Shown: positions 5,449-12,029, counted from the first letter of the stretch. The stretch is DNA of 14,180 nucleotides from Saccharothrix sp. NRRL B-16348 (GCF_001280085.1 NZ_LGED01000017.1:1-14180); one strand, 5' to 3'. The notes: generated by a model from the letters alone, not told the origin. Translations and numbers: made by a program.

Positions 5449-6777
5449 TTGTCCGACCACAGAAAACCAGGCGGGCGGCCCCCCACGATCAAGGAGGACG
5501 AGCTTCGGGAACGGTTCGGCGATGCCGCTGTCGAGCTGATGAGGCTGCTGTACGGGAAGTTCATGGCAGAGGGTGGCTTCTACACCAAGGACGCTGCGGA
5601 ACGCTGGATCGCACGCGCCCCCGAGGAACGCTGGCGGATCACCACTAAAGACGATCCGGACAAGGTGAACGCCCGTAGGTTGTCCGAACTCCTCCAGATG
5701 AGAGAACCCCTCCCACAAGGGCTTGTCGACGCGTTCTACGACCTGTGGGCCTCAGGACAACCGGACAACCCGGCGTCGCATGCCCGCATCCGGGAGCACC
5801 TGGACCGGCTGCAGGCCAGCATCGCCCGCGCCGCCGCAGGAGGCGGGCGACCACCCCGCCCTGCGAAGGCCCGCCCCCCGAAGGGTCGGCACGACCCCGC
5901 GTGCCCCGGTCACATCGAGGCACTGCAGCGCATCATCGAACTCCAGGACGAACTGGCGACGGTACGGCGCAGCGAAGCCACACTGCGCACCCTGAACCTG
6001 GCTCTCCAGGCGTCGGTGGACACCCTGACCGGCAAGCTCGCACGACTCACCGCGCAGCTCAGGCAACTGCCCGCCGGTGCGGACACTGCAACCTCTGACG
6101 CTCCTCAGGCACTGCTTCGCGACCGGGATGTCATTCACGCCCAACTCGACCGGATCGACGACCAGCACGGAACCGTCGAAGAACAGACTCGGCGTGCCCG
6201 TCGCACCGCGCACCTGCTGGAACAGGAGATCTCCACCCTTCGTTCCCGTGCCGGGACGGGGCCAGCCGAGGATCCTGCCCCCGCTCCCGAACCGGACGTG
6301 GTCTTGTCGCGTGATGACGACGCCGCCCTGGACAGGGTCGACGCGATCATCCGCCGCGAGAGCGACACCCTCACGCGTGCCGCCTCGACGCTGGACGCTC
6401 CGGGCACTGACGCCTTGACCTGGCTGGTGATGAGCACCGAGCCGACATTCGCCGAACCGCCGCTCGTCGTCCCGGCGCCAGCCACATCAGGTGCCGTCGT
6501 CGACGCTTCGCGACCCCTCGTCGACGCCGTCGGCGCGACGCGAACGTCCCCCCCGGCAGCCGCGTCGGCGGACGGGCGGAAGAACGGCGAAGGGGAAGTG
6601 GCGATCCGACTGGTCGGCCGATTAATGTACCCACAGGCTTTCGTCGCGGTTCTTCTGCTCAAACTTGCACACTACTCGGTGGCCGTCTTAAAATTCCTGG
6701 TCTCGTTGATTGTCTTCGCCCTCGGTGCTTCTGTCGCATTTTTTCGTTCTCTTATTCGTGGGTGTTCTTTTCTTTGA
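5449..6777 (+). CDS. HTH / coiled-coil / membrane-anchored protein
   Basis: This protein has 442 residues from a TTG start, with GAGG 7 nt upstream. Residues 1-110 are a basic, helix-rich module (GRPPTIKEDELRERFG; ARRLSELLQMREPLPQGLVD) that looks like a divergent XRE-style helix-turn-helix. A basic Pro/Arg linker (about 130-147) leads into coiled coils at about 152-208 and 222-270. A long Pro/Ala-rich linker follows. The C-terminus (398-436) is hydrophobic, with AFVAVLLLKLAHYSVAVL and FLVSLIVFALGASVAFF. The protein is therefore likely a membrane-tethered, self-associating regulator. The final 45 codons are much AT-richer than the rest. A T6 run at 6739-6744 (Phe431-Phe432) is suspicious: one T fewer would join this gene in frame to the ORF ending at 7015. 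The family is not recognised and the DNA-binding role is inferred. Confidence 0.75.
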   Translation: MSDHRKPGGRPPTIKEDELRERFGDAAVELMRLLYGKFMAEGGFYTKDAAERWIARAPEERWRITTKDDPDKVNARRLSELLQMREPLPQGLVDAFYDLWASGQPDNPASHARIREHLDRLQASIARAAAGGGRPPRPAKARPPKGRHDPACPGHIEALQRIIELQDELATVRRSEATLRTLNLALQASVDTLTGKLARLTAQLRQLPAGADTATSDAPQALLRDRDVIHAQLDRIDDQHGTVEEQTRRARRTAHLLEQEISTLRSRAGTGPAEDPAPAPEPDVVLSRDDDAALDRVDAIIRRESDTLTRAASTLDAPGTDALTWLVMSTEPTFAEPPLVVPAPATSGAVVDASRPLVDAVGATRTSPPAAASADGRKNGEGEVAIRLVGRLMYPQAFVAVLLLKLAHYSVAVLKFLVSLIVFALGASVAFFRSLIRGCSFL

Positions 6778-7015
6778 GGAGCATCTGGACGGTCGGGTGC
6801 TCTCGGTCATTATCCTTTTTTCCGCACCGGTGGGAGGTGTGCTGATGTTCCGGAACCTCGGGGCTGCGAGAATCCGCTCATGGGACGCCTCCCGGCGAAT
6901 CTCCTCACCGGCCCACCCTGTAGACGGCGACATTACATCGACTACCGACATCGGCGAGGTTTTCGAATCCCGTCAAGAGGTCGAGTCACACCATCGGCCG
7001 GATCCCAGCCCATAA
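6710..7015 (+). CDS. Two-helix membrane protein, or the C-terminal part of the preceding protein
   Basis: The frame encodes hydrophobic segments VLLSHFFVLLFVGVLFF and VLSVIILFSAPVGGVLMF, then a soluble tail of about 50 residues (RNLGAARIRSWDASRRISSP...). The arrangement helix - short polar turn - helix - basic residues matches the small proteins at 7668 and 10491. The TTG at 6710 overlaps the previous gene by 68 bp and has no ribosome site, so this start is doubtful. Alternatives are an in-frame fusion to the previous gene through the T6 run at 6739-6744 (combined length about 521 residues), or an ATG at 6845 with GGGAGG 7 nt upstream. The latter would give a 56-residue soluble peptide only. 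I favour the fusion or a frameshift relic. Confidence 0.5.
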   Translation: MSSPSVLLSHFFVLLFVGVLFFEEHLDGRVLSVIILFSAPVGGVLMFRNLGAARIRSWDASRRISSPAHPVDGDITSTTDIGEVFESRQEVESHHRPDPSP

Positions 7016-7058
7016 CGCACACGCACACACCACCGAACCACTCCTCCTGTCCTGGCCG

Positions 7059-7087
7059 CCTCACCAGGTTCCAACGGTGGTGTGAGG
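7059..7087 (+). terminator. Hairpin downstream of the membrane gene
   Basis: CCTCACC (7059-7065) pairs with GGTGTGAGG (7079-7087) with one bulged T. It lies 44 nt after the stop at 7015. Its right arm overlaps the first bases of the 49-bp repeat at 7083. Confidence 0.35.
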
Positions 7088-7131
7088 CGTCATCGGAGTG
7101 TCAAGGGACAAGGCGTGGGCCGCCTGTCAGC
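7083..7131 (+). repeat. Dispersed 48/49-bp repeat, copy A
   Basis: This copy aligns with 13373-13420 at 41 of 49 columns, with one gap; most differences are transitions. The core is GAGGCGTYATCGGRGTGTCA at the left and CGCCTGTCAGC at the right. Flanking sequence is unrelated. Both copies are intergenic, in the same orientation, upstream of a plus-strand start (here 7235, there 13581). Confidence 0.65.
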
Positions 7132-7234
7132 TATCCGAGATCCACCACGAGGGCATCACCCCCGGGTACGGCAACGACCGGCCCGGGACAGGCCACGCGG
7201 TGTCCCCAGGACGGAGCTGCGGCAGGATCCCGGC

Positions 7235-7411
7235 ATGTCGATTCGGTTTTCGGGTGAGTGCTGGATTTCCACCGCGGCTGAGCCGCCTGGTCTGGTGGAC
7301 GGCCGGTTCGGTGCGGGATGGGACCACGTGGGGCACATCGATCTGGATGGTGGGGAAAAACTTCTGACCTGCGGAAACGGCATCCGGGTGACGCGGGGCA
7401 CCTCTGGATGA
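7235..7411 (+). CDS. 58-residue small protein of unknown function
   Basis: The sequence begins MSIRFSGECWISTAAEPPGL and ends LLTCGNGIRVTRGTSG. The ATG has AGGA at 7224-7227, 7 nt upstream. The product is Gly-rich with two cysteines and three tryptophans or aromatics typical of a small beta fold, and has no signal or membrane segment. Codon third positions are only moderately GC-rich, below the neighbours, so it may be recently acquired or non-functional. It lies 104 nt after the 49-bp repeat, which might carry its promoter. Family unknown. Confidence 0.45.
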   Translation: MSIRFSGECWISTAAEPPGLVDGRFGAGWDHVGHIDLDGGEKLLTCGNGIRVTRGTSG

Positions 7412-7475
7412 TCTTGGTTTTTGCATCGTGGGACTGGTCCTTGTTGTCGATGCCCTTCGACACGAGACCCGAATT

Positions 7476-7513
7476 TTGCGGTTTGCCCGCCTTTTGTCAT
7501 CCTCAAACCGCAA
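7476..7513. promoter_or_regulatory. 10-bp perfect inverted repeat
   Basis: TTGCGGTTTG (7476-7485) is repeated inverted as CAAACCGCAA (7504-7513) with an 18-bp spacer. It lies in the AT-richer gap between the 58-residue ORF and the membrane ORF at 7668. It could be an operator with arms about 2.7 helical turns apart, or a terminator of the small ORF 65 nt upstream. The remaining gap (7514-7655) shows only a short CCGCG/CGCGG hairpin at 7597-7612. Confidence 0.4.
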
Positions 7514-7667
7514 CGCGGATTCCCTGTTGTTGCGATTTGTCTTGTGTCAGAACTGGTGTCCACACCGCAGTCGTGGCTGGAGGGTTGCAGCCCGTGCCGC
7601 GATCGAGCGCGGTGGACATGACAGATCGTCGGATTCGTCCGGGCCATTTGGGTGTAAGGAGTTCGTG

Positions 7668-7874
7668 ATGATGGTGCACTGCCAGTCCCGAGATGTCGGC
7701 CCTCTATCCAGGGTGGGTGTCAGGATCCTGTTGATCATCCTGGTCGTGCTGGTCGGGTTGACCTTGTTCGGGGTCTCGCCGGAGGCGGCCGTCGCGTTGG
7801 TCAGCAGTGGCGCGCTCCTCGCGGTCGAGGTGTCCTCCCGGCTGGTGCGACCGGTCTCCGAGGTGGCCAGATGA
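7668..7874 (+). CDS. Small two-helix membrane protein
   Basis: This protein has 68 residues. The ATG has a strong site, AAGGAG at 7656-7661, 6 nt upstream; the next codon is also ATG. Residues 17-34 (VRILLIILVVLVGLTLFG) and 38-54 (PEAAVALVSSGALLAVEV) are two hydrophobic helices joined by a short VSPE turn, ending with basic residues (SSRLVRPVSEVAR). The same plan and a similar turn (HPAEAAVAG) are seen in the protein at 10261-10491. Its stop overlaps the ATG of the next gene (ATGA at 7871-7874), so the two are translationally coupled. This suggests the helix pair works with the HTH-membrane protein encoded next, perhaps as a membrane partner (inference). Confidence 0.75.
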   Translation: MMVHCQSRDVGPLSRVGVRILLIILVVLVGLTLFGVSPEAAVALVSSGALLAVEVSSRLVRPVSEVAR

Positions 7875-8789
7875 GCGACTCAGACTCGAAGGGCCCCGGT
7901 ACCGGCGGGTTCGAAGGGCACTGATACCGACGAAGGTGGTCGTGGGAAGGGTCGACCGCCCCGGCAACTTGGGCGCCGGACGCCGCTGGAGGTCTTCGCC
8001 TACGACCTGCAAAGACTGTTTTTGCAGTCGGGGTTGACCCTTGAACGCCTGGCCGAAAAGACGAATTACTCCACGAGTGTGTTGTCCAGGGCGACCGACG
8101 GCAAGAAGCGGCCGACGTTGCCGGTCACCGAGGCCTACGTGCGGTGCTGCGGTGGTGACGTGGAGCAGTGGCGGAGACGCTGGGAGCAGGTTGGCCCCGA
8201 CACCGAAGCCGACAATGAAGCGGAGCCCGAGCCCGAGCCGGAAGTAGAGCCGGACACCGGATCGGAGCCCGGGTCGCGCGCGAAGGGGGTTCGCATGAGG
8301 CGGGCCCGGTTGTTGTGGCTGTGGCGCAGGCGTCCCAAGTTCGTCGTCGCCGCGGGGGCTGTCGTCGTGGTGGTCCTGGCGGGGTTGGTGGTCTTGCGGG
8401 TGTGGGACCGGCCGGTTCGTCCGGACACGGACGCGACGGTGGTGGACAGGGTCGAGTTCGACCCTGCTCCGGGGGTCGAGTGGTCGTCGGCTCTGCCGGC
8501 GTGCGCGCCCGGTGCCGAGTTCCGGTCGGTGACGCTGGCCAGTTCGGCGGACAAGAACCGGCCGTTGGCCGAACTGGCCGGCGACTACGGCGCCCGCCTC
8601 GTGGGCGGGGAGTGTGTCGCGATCCGGGTGACGCCTGCCAACTCGGGCGAGTACGCCAAGCGGTTGTCCGGCCCGTGGAATTCGGCCTGGGGTCCACGCC
8701 CGGATGTGTGGGTTCCGGCGTCGTCGGTGTGGCTTCGGCTGGCCCGGCACTGGGCGGCGCCGAGTGCGGTCGGCGCGCGTTGCGCCTAG
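7871..8789 (+). pseudogene. XRE-HTH / membrane / solute-binding-like protein, frameshifted
   Basis: The likely start is ATG 7871, overlapping the previous stop, giving MSDSDSKGPGTGGFEG. This frame stops at 7922-7924. The next frame is open from 7875 and carries TDTDEGGRGKGRPPRQ then TPLEVFAYDLQRLFLQSGLT but has no ATG, GTG or TTG before 8022, which lies inside the HTH. Removing one G from GGG (7916-7918) makes one continuous protein. Domains: XRE-type HTH (about 7980-8200), acidic EPEPEPE linker, Arg-rich stop signal, one membrane helix (VVAAGAVVVVVLAGLVVL, about 8345-8400), then an external domain. The latter has ASSADKNRPLAELAGDYGA, GECVAIRVTPANSGEYAKRL and PRPDVWVPASSVWLRLAR, the start of the solute-binding fold found in actinobacterial VWA/SBP proteins. 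It stops long before that fold is complete. The frameshift may be real or a sequence error. Confidence 0.65.
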
Positions 8790-8878
8790 CCCACCGCGGG
8801 CGCTTGGGCCGCCACGTTCGGCTCGCCGTACTTCCTGATCACCGAGCCGTGGTCGCCCTCGGGGCTGCCAGAACGGGT

Positions 8879-9172
8879 TCACATTCCGGGTTGAGTCCCG
8901 CAGAGCACGGCTTCGAGACTCGGGTGGGTGGTCGACCGCGCTACGCGGGGGATCGTCATCGGTGCGCGCGTCGGACGCTCCATCAGCCCGCGTGCCCACA
9001 TGGCGTCGCTGTAGGGGGTGCGCAGCCACACCGCGCGTACCACCATGCCGTCCTTGCGGAACAGGTCCCGGGTGATCTGTCCGTCGTCGAACACCGCGTG
9101 GTCGTGTTCCCAGCCATGCTCGCCTGCCCATCGCAGGACATCGGGTCGGCGGTCGGTGTGCGGAGCGGGCAT
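8879..9172 (-). CDS. Conserved-looking small protein of unknown function
   Basis: This protein has 97 residues from ATG 9172, with AGGAGG (plus 9177-9182) 4 nt upstream. It begins MPAPHTDRRPDVLRWAGEHG; other segments are DDGQITRDLFRKDGMVVRAV and WLRTPYSDAMWARGL. It is predicted as a compact alpha/beta protein without membrane segment. An ATG at 9235 would add 21 residues (MAHHVTHEVTHHVRHW...) but has no ribosome site and would translate the 12-bp repeat array, so I reject it. The gene converges on the XRE gene and stops about 90 nt from its end. I do not know the family. Confidence 0.7.
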   Translation of the reverse strand: MPAPHTDRRPDVLRWAGEHGWEHDHAVFDDGQITRDLFRKDGMVVRAVWLRTPYSDAMWARGLMERPTRAPMTIPRVARSTTHPSLEAVLCGTQPGM

Positions 9173-9190
9173 CGGTCCTCCTGAGATCCA

Positions 9191-9247
9191 GTGACGCACA
9201 TGGTGCGTCACCTCGTGCGTCACATGATGCGCCATCTCATGCGTCGC
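9191..9247. repeat. Array of five 9-bp units with 12-bp period
   Basis: Units are at 9191-9199 (GTGACGCAC), 9203-9211 (GTGCGTCAC), 9215-9223 (GTGCGTCAC), 9227-9235 (ATGCGCCAT) and 9239-9247 (ATGCGTCGC). They are separated by 3-bp spacers that alternate ATG and CTC. The first unit is the exact inverse complement of the second, making a perfect dyad. The array ends 18 nt upstream of the minus-strand start at 9172 and 20 nt downstream of the PIN gene stop. It suits an operator or iteron-like array controlling that gene. Confidence 0.6.
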
Positions 9248-9267
9248 CCCGGTTGGGGGATCCGGAT

Positions 9268-10206
9268 TCAGGTCGCTGATTCGGACCTCGCGCGGCGCGC
9301 TCGGCGGGACGTCCTCCGCGACGAGGGTGGTGGTTCGTCGCCGGCGTCGTAGTCGAGCGTGACCACGGTGAGCCCCGCTTCGGTCGCGCGCCAGGACATG
9401 CCGGTGTCGTAGGTGACCAACGTGACCGGTGCGCCGGCCCGGAGTTGGACGGCCAGGGCGCGGTCCGCGATCTCGTCGTCCGGGTCGGGCATCCGGCGGT
9501 GGCCCGGCGGGTCGGAGACGATCTCCACGGTGATCCGGCCTCGTGCCGGCCGGTCCGGTCCGGAGCCGGGATCGGCTTCGCGCAGCACGCCGGCGTCCTC
9601 GTCCAGGGTCTTGATGATGTGCGCCAGCGAGTAGGCGCCCCGGTACCTGGTCTTGGGGTTGCGCTTGGCCCGGTCGAGTTCGTCCACCACCGCGATCGGC
9701 ACCAGCAGGTGCACCGGCTGGTCACCGGCGTCCATCAGCTCGGCGAGGTCGAGTTCCTCCAGCTTGCGTTCGTGCTCGAGGTACACGTTGGTGTCCAGCA
9801 CCGCCAGCCAGGCCCAGCTGCGCCACCGCCTCGCATCCTCCAACCCGACGGTCGCCCGCGTCAGCGCGTCGGAGCGTGCGGTCAGCTCGTTGGTGACCAT
9901 GGTGTTGAGCAGCTGTTCCTGGGGTGTGTCCGCGCCGACGGCGCCGCCGAACACACCCGAGTTGCCCAGCAGCAACTCGTAGCCGCGGGTACGCACCAGG
10001 CGGTCCGCGTCGGCCGCACCGACCGTCTGGCCCAGCCGACGGACGGCCTGATCCACCCACTCCAGGTACTCCCACATGCGCTGCGTCGAACCGACCAGAC
10101 CCCTGCCCACGCCGACGGTGTGCAGGTTGTCCACCTCGGACTTCAGCTCGCGCAGCAATCGCAGCAGCTCGGACGGGTCGATGCCAGGCAGAGGAGAGAC
10201 CAACAT
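9268..10206 (-). CDS. PIN-domain ribonuclease-like protein
   Basis: This protein has 312 residues from ATG 10206, with GGGAG 9 nt upstream. Residues 1-130 are helical, with no known domain (LLRLLRELKSEVDNLHTVGV; RMWEYLEWVDQAVRRLGQ). A PIN domain (PF13638-like) covers about 134-285. The acidic metal-site residues are present: Asp138 in LAVLDTNVYLEH, Glu176 in VVDELDRAKR, Asp244/Asp248 in DPDDEIADRALAVQ, and Asp267 in VTLVTYDTGM. It should therefore be a catalytically competent Mg-dependent RNase. The C-terminal 25 residues are Arg/Ser-rich. It follows the small membrane protein gene (10261-10491) by 54 nt on the same strand, a probable operon. No classical antitoxin with a DNA-binding fold accompanies it. 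The substrate is unknown. Confidence 0.85.
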   Translation of the reverse strand: MLVSPLPGIDPSELLRLLRELKSEVDNLHTVGVGRGLVGSTQRMWEYLEWVDQAVRRLGQTVGAADADRLVRTRGYELLLGNSGVFGGAVGADTPQEQLLNTMVTNELTARSDALTRATVGLEDARRWRSWAWLAVLDTNVYLEHERKLEELDLAELMDAGDQPVHLLVPIAVVDELDRAKRNPKTRYRGAYSLAHIIKTLDEDAGVLREADPGSGPDRPARGRITVEIVSDPPGHRRMPDPDDEIADRALAVQLRAGAPVTLVTYDTGMSWRATEAGLTVVTLDYDAGDEPPPSSRRTSRRARRARSESAT

Positions 10207-10260
10207 CGGCCGATACTCCCATCAGGCGGCCCGACGGCGAGGTCGACCAGGCGGCGCGTG

Positions 10261-10491
10261 TCAGCGCGGGTCGATGATCCGGTCGAAGAACACGACCGCT
10301 GCCGCTGCAGCGGCGATTCCGGCGACAGCGGCTTCGGCGGGGTGGCGTCCGGCCAGTGCGGTGAGTGCGCCGGCACCGATTCCTGTGAGCACGGCCAGCA
10401 ACAGGATCAACGCGGTGCGCGGCGCGAGCAGCCGTGCAGGCTCGGGAACAGTCGTCTCGGTCTTCTGCTCGGGCTGGCGGGTGCTGAACAT
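10261..10491 (-). CDS. Small two-helix membrane protein
   Basis: This protein has 76 residues from ATG 10491, with GGAGG (plus 10497-10501) 5 nt upstream. An upstream in-frame extension to 10611 lacks a ribosome site and would translate a hairpin, so it is rejected. A charged cytoplasmic start (STRQPEQKTETTVPEPARLL) is followed by helix 1 (TALILLLAVLTGIGAGALTA), the turn AGRHPAE, and helix 2 (AAVAGIAAAAAAVVFFDRI) ending in DPR. It is the intact counterpart of the remnant at 4110-4262, and its plan is shared by the proteins at 6710 and 7668. It is first in a probable operon with the PIN gene, so it may tether or gate the PIN protein at the membrane (inference). Confidence 0.8.
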   Translation of the reverse strand: MFSTRQPEQKTETTVPEPARLLAPRTALILLLAVLTGIGAGALTALAGRHPAEAAVAGIAAAAAAVVFFDRIIDPR

Positions 10492-10584
10492 CGGGGCCTC
10501 CGGGTCCTCAACGGTCGTTACCGGGGACCTCTGCGCGTTGCGCTCCTTCTGCTCACCACATGGGCCGGCACCCAGGACGGGTGT

Positions 10585-10610
10585 TGCCAGATAACTTCGG
10601 TTATCGGGCA
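10585..10610 (-). terminator. Strong hairpin, terminator of the minus-strand gene at 10644
   Basis: TGCC-A-GATAAC (10585-10595) pairs with GTTATC-G-GGCA (10600-10610) around TTCG, giving ten pairs and one mismatch. It lies 34 nt past the stop of the minus-strand gene ending at 10644. A second smaller hairpin, CACCC/GGGTG, follows at 10569-10583. There is no U-tract. It separates that gene from the membrane/PIN operon. Confidence 0.5.
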
Positions 10611-10643
10611 CACGCCGCGCCGACCATCGGCATGTTCCACGCG

Positions 10644-10943
10644 TCAGAACGGCGGAAGTGATCCGTTCCCGACGATGTCGAACCGACCCACAGGACGACC
10701 AGCCGCACCGGGGCCCGAGGTGCCGGTCACGAGGAACTCGGCCGCCTCGCCTTCGTTGCCCGGAAGCCGGAGTCGTCCCTGCCTCATGTTCAGCAAGCGG
10801 ACCTGGTCTTCCCCCGCCACGGCCGCGATCGCCCCCGACCAGTCAACTCGCCCGCCGACCGTACGAGCAGTCAGTGACGCGGTGACGGGAACCTCCGACA
10901 TGCCCTCGACCTCGATCACCGCAGGCCCCTGGTAGCTACCCAT
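10644..10943 (-). CDS. Small beta-rich protein, possibly DUF4873-like
   Basis: This protein has 99 residues from ATG 10943. It starts MGSYQGPAVIEVEGMSEVPV and contains ARTVGGRVDWSGAIAAVAGE. It ends GRFDIVGNGSLPPF. The order (YxGPAxxxVxG, a middle DGR/GGRxxWxGxI strand pair, and the closing GxxxVxGxGxxPPF) resembles DUF4873 proteins of actinobacteria as I remember them. The identity is low enough that I treat it as a suggestion. It is soluble and predicted all-beta. No good ribosome site precedes the ATG, so it may be leaderless. It is divergent from the zinc-ribbon gene at 11123 across a 179-nt gap. Confidence 0.6.
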   Translation of the reverse strand: MGSYQGPAVIEVEGMSEVPVTASLTARTVGGRVDWSGAIAAVAGEDQVRLLNMRQGRLRLPGNEGEAAEFLVTGTSGPGAAGRPVGRFDIVGNGSLPPF

Positions 10944-11088
10944 GCCGCGCAGGGTAGAGGGGACGGTGCTCAGAGTTCACCAAGGGCCGCCGGTGGCCCA
11001 GTGGCTGGACCGGTCAGTTACCTCCATCCGCCGACCACGCCCGCGCACAGTCCCGGCGGCGCCACGAGCGACCGGCGCGCTGCCGGGA

Positions 11089-11113
11089 GGTCGGGTTACA
11101 CCGGAGGCCGACC
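11089..11113 (+). promoter_or_regulatory. Hairpin upstream of the second zinc-ribbon ORF
   Basis: GGTCGG (11089-11094) pairs with CCGACC (11108-11113), with TTACACC in the loop, ending 9 nt before ATG 11123. The position and the ACACC loop match the hairpin at 4297-4318, while the stem bases differ and still pair. Confidence 0.45.
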
Positions 11114-11122
11114 GTCACCGGC

Positions 11123-11236
11123 ATGACCACCAACGGCTCCACCACGTGCCCCGACTGCGGCGGCACCGGCGACTACGGCCCCGACCGCGACGACGACCCG
11201 TGCGAGATGTGCCAGGCCACCGGCACCCTGCCGTAG
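11123..11236 (+). CDS. 37-residue CxxC...CxxC zinc-ribbon peptide
   Basis: The protein is MTTNGSTTCPDCGGTGDYGP then DRDDDPCEMCQATGTLP. The two knuckles CPDCGGTGD and CEMCQATGT match the DnaJ zinc-finger style CxxCxGxG, here once each, with a short acidic DRDDD loop between. Cys9, Cys12, Cys27 and Cys30 can hold one zinc. The paralogue at 4331 shares the start, both knuckles and the acidic loop. Conservation of two copies about 6.8 kb apart supports a real gene despite its size and lack of a ribosome site. Roles of comparable peptides include chaperone-like or RNA/protein binding; none is demonstrated here. It is followed 124 nt later by the coupled gene pair at 11361. Confidence 0.7.
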   Translation: MTTNGSTTCPDCGGTGDYGPDRDDDPCEMCQATGTLP

Positions 11237-11360
11237 CCGGAGCCGTTGCGGTCATCCCCGCGCGCACCGGGTACGGGAGATCCGCGAGTGGACCTGGGTG
11301 GTGGGGCACTATGGCCGGACACCAGTGGTGACCGCACGGCATCGAGCACGAGGAGAGCAC

Positions 11361-12029
11361 GTGTCAGCGACCGCACAGACCGCCCGCGAGATGTTGCTGT
11401 GGTTGGGCGACAACAACGCGGACATGGATAGCCGGGTCGTCACCGCGCGGTTCCTCGGCGAGGAGTTCGCCGGGGAACCGCAGCTCGACGACCAGCAGCG
11501 GAGGCTGTTGAGCAGGGTCTGCGGGAGACTGCGGTCCGCCGGGTTGATCGACGGGATCGACGTTGACGAGGAGTACTACCCGATCCTGGTGTGGCTGACG
11601 CCGGACGGTCACCGGTGCGTCGAGGACTTCGACGGCGACGTTCGGAAGTGGGAGGAACGCAACGTGTCCAAGGTCGACAAGTCGATCAGCGTCAACACTG
11701 GTGGTGGGGCCTCGCAGCTCGCGGCCCATGTCGGCGGGGACGTCACGCAGAACCAGACGGTCGGCGGGATCGATGTCGAGAAGCTGGTCAAGGCGGCGGA
11801 GATAGCGCAGGCCAGCCTGCCGGCGTTGGCGTTGCCCGAGGAGGAGGAGCAACAGGCCCGGCAAGCCGTGGAGGAGATCCTCGCCGAGGCCGAGCAGGAA
11901 CAACCCGACCAAGGGCTGATGGCCAAGGCGGGCGCGGTGCTGCGGCGCGCGATGGCGGCGGCGCAGTCCGGGGCGGCCCTGTTGCCGGTCATCATGGATG
12001 CGTTGTCGGCGGCCGGGGTGGGGGCGTGA
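11361..12029 (+). CDS. DGDVRxW-family protein with winged-helix-like head and helical tail
   Basis: This protein has 222 residues from GTG 11361, with GAGGAG at 11350-11355, 5 nt upstream. Residues 8-100 are helix-helix-helix-strand (AREMLLWLGDNNADMDSRVV; QRRLLSRVCGRLRSAGLIDG; VWLTPDGHRCVEDFDGDVRK), resembling a winged helix followed by a conserved signature. Residues 105-135 are a Gly/Asn/Val beta motif (SISVNTGGGASQLAAHVGGD, then VTQNQTV). Residues 136-222 are helical, with an acidic EEEEQQARQAVEEILAEAEQ segment and an Ala-rich, weakly hydrophobic end (AALLPVIMDALSAAGVGA). Its stop overlaps the GTG of the next gene. The signature LTxDGxRC(6)DGDVRxWxxR is shared with that gene, so they are paralogues. 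The beta motif recalls the linker in effector-associated proteins of multicellular bacteria (inference). Function unknown. Confidence 0.8.
   Translation: MSATAQTAREMLLWLGDNNADMDSRVVTARFLGEEFAGEPQLDDQQRRLLSRVCGRLRSAGLIDGIDVDEEYYPILVWLTPDGHRCVEDFDGDVRKWEERNVSKVDKSISVNTGGGASQLAAHVGGDVTQNQTVGGIDVEKLVKAAEIAQASLPALALPEEEEQQARQAVEEILAEAEQEQPDQGLMAKAGAVLRRAMAAAQSGAALLPVIMDALSAAGVGA

Noticed and set aside
8790..8894. Continuation of the XRE/SBP frame beyond its TAG (about 34 codons, including ATFGSPYFLITEPW)
   Set aside because: Does not match the expected next part of the solute-binding fold and overlaps the convergent gene's stop; probably chance.
7704..9131. 475-residue minus-strand frame over the XRE gene
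   Set aside because: Arg/Pro/His-rich shadow; the plus strand shows HTH, linker and membrane helix with proper codon bias.
9191..9247. CRISPR array
   Set aside because: Units are only 9 bp with 3-bp spacers and no unique spacers.
9445..10935. 496-residue plus-strand frame over PIN and neighbouring genes
   Set aside because: Spans three well-supported minus-strand genes and their gaps, has no ribosome site and gives low-complexity protein.
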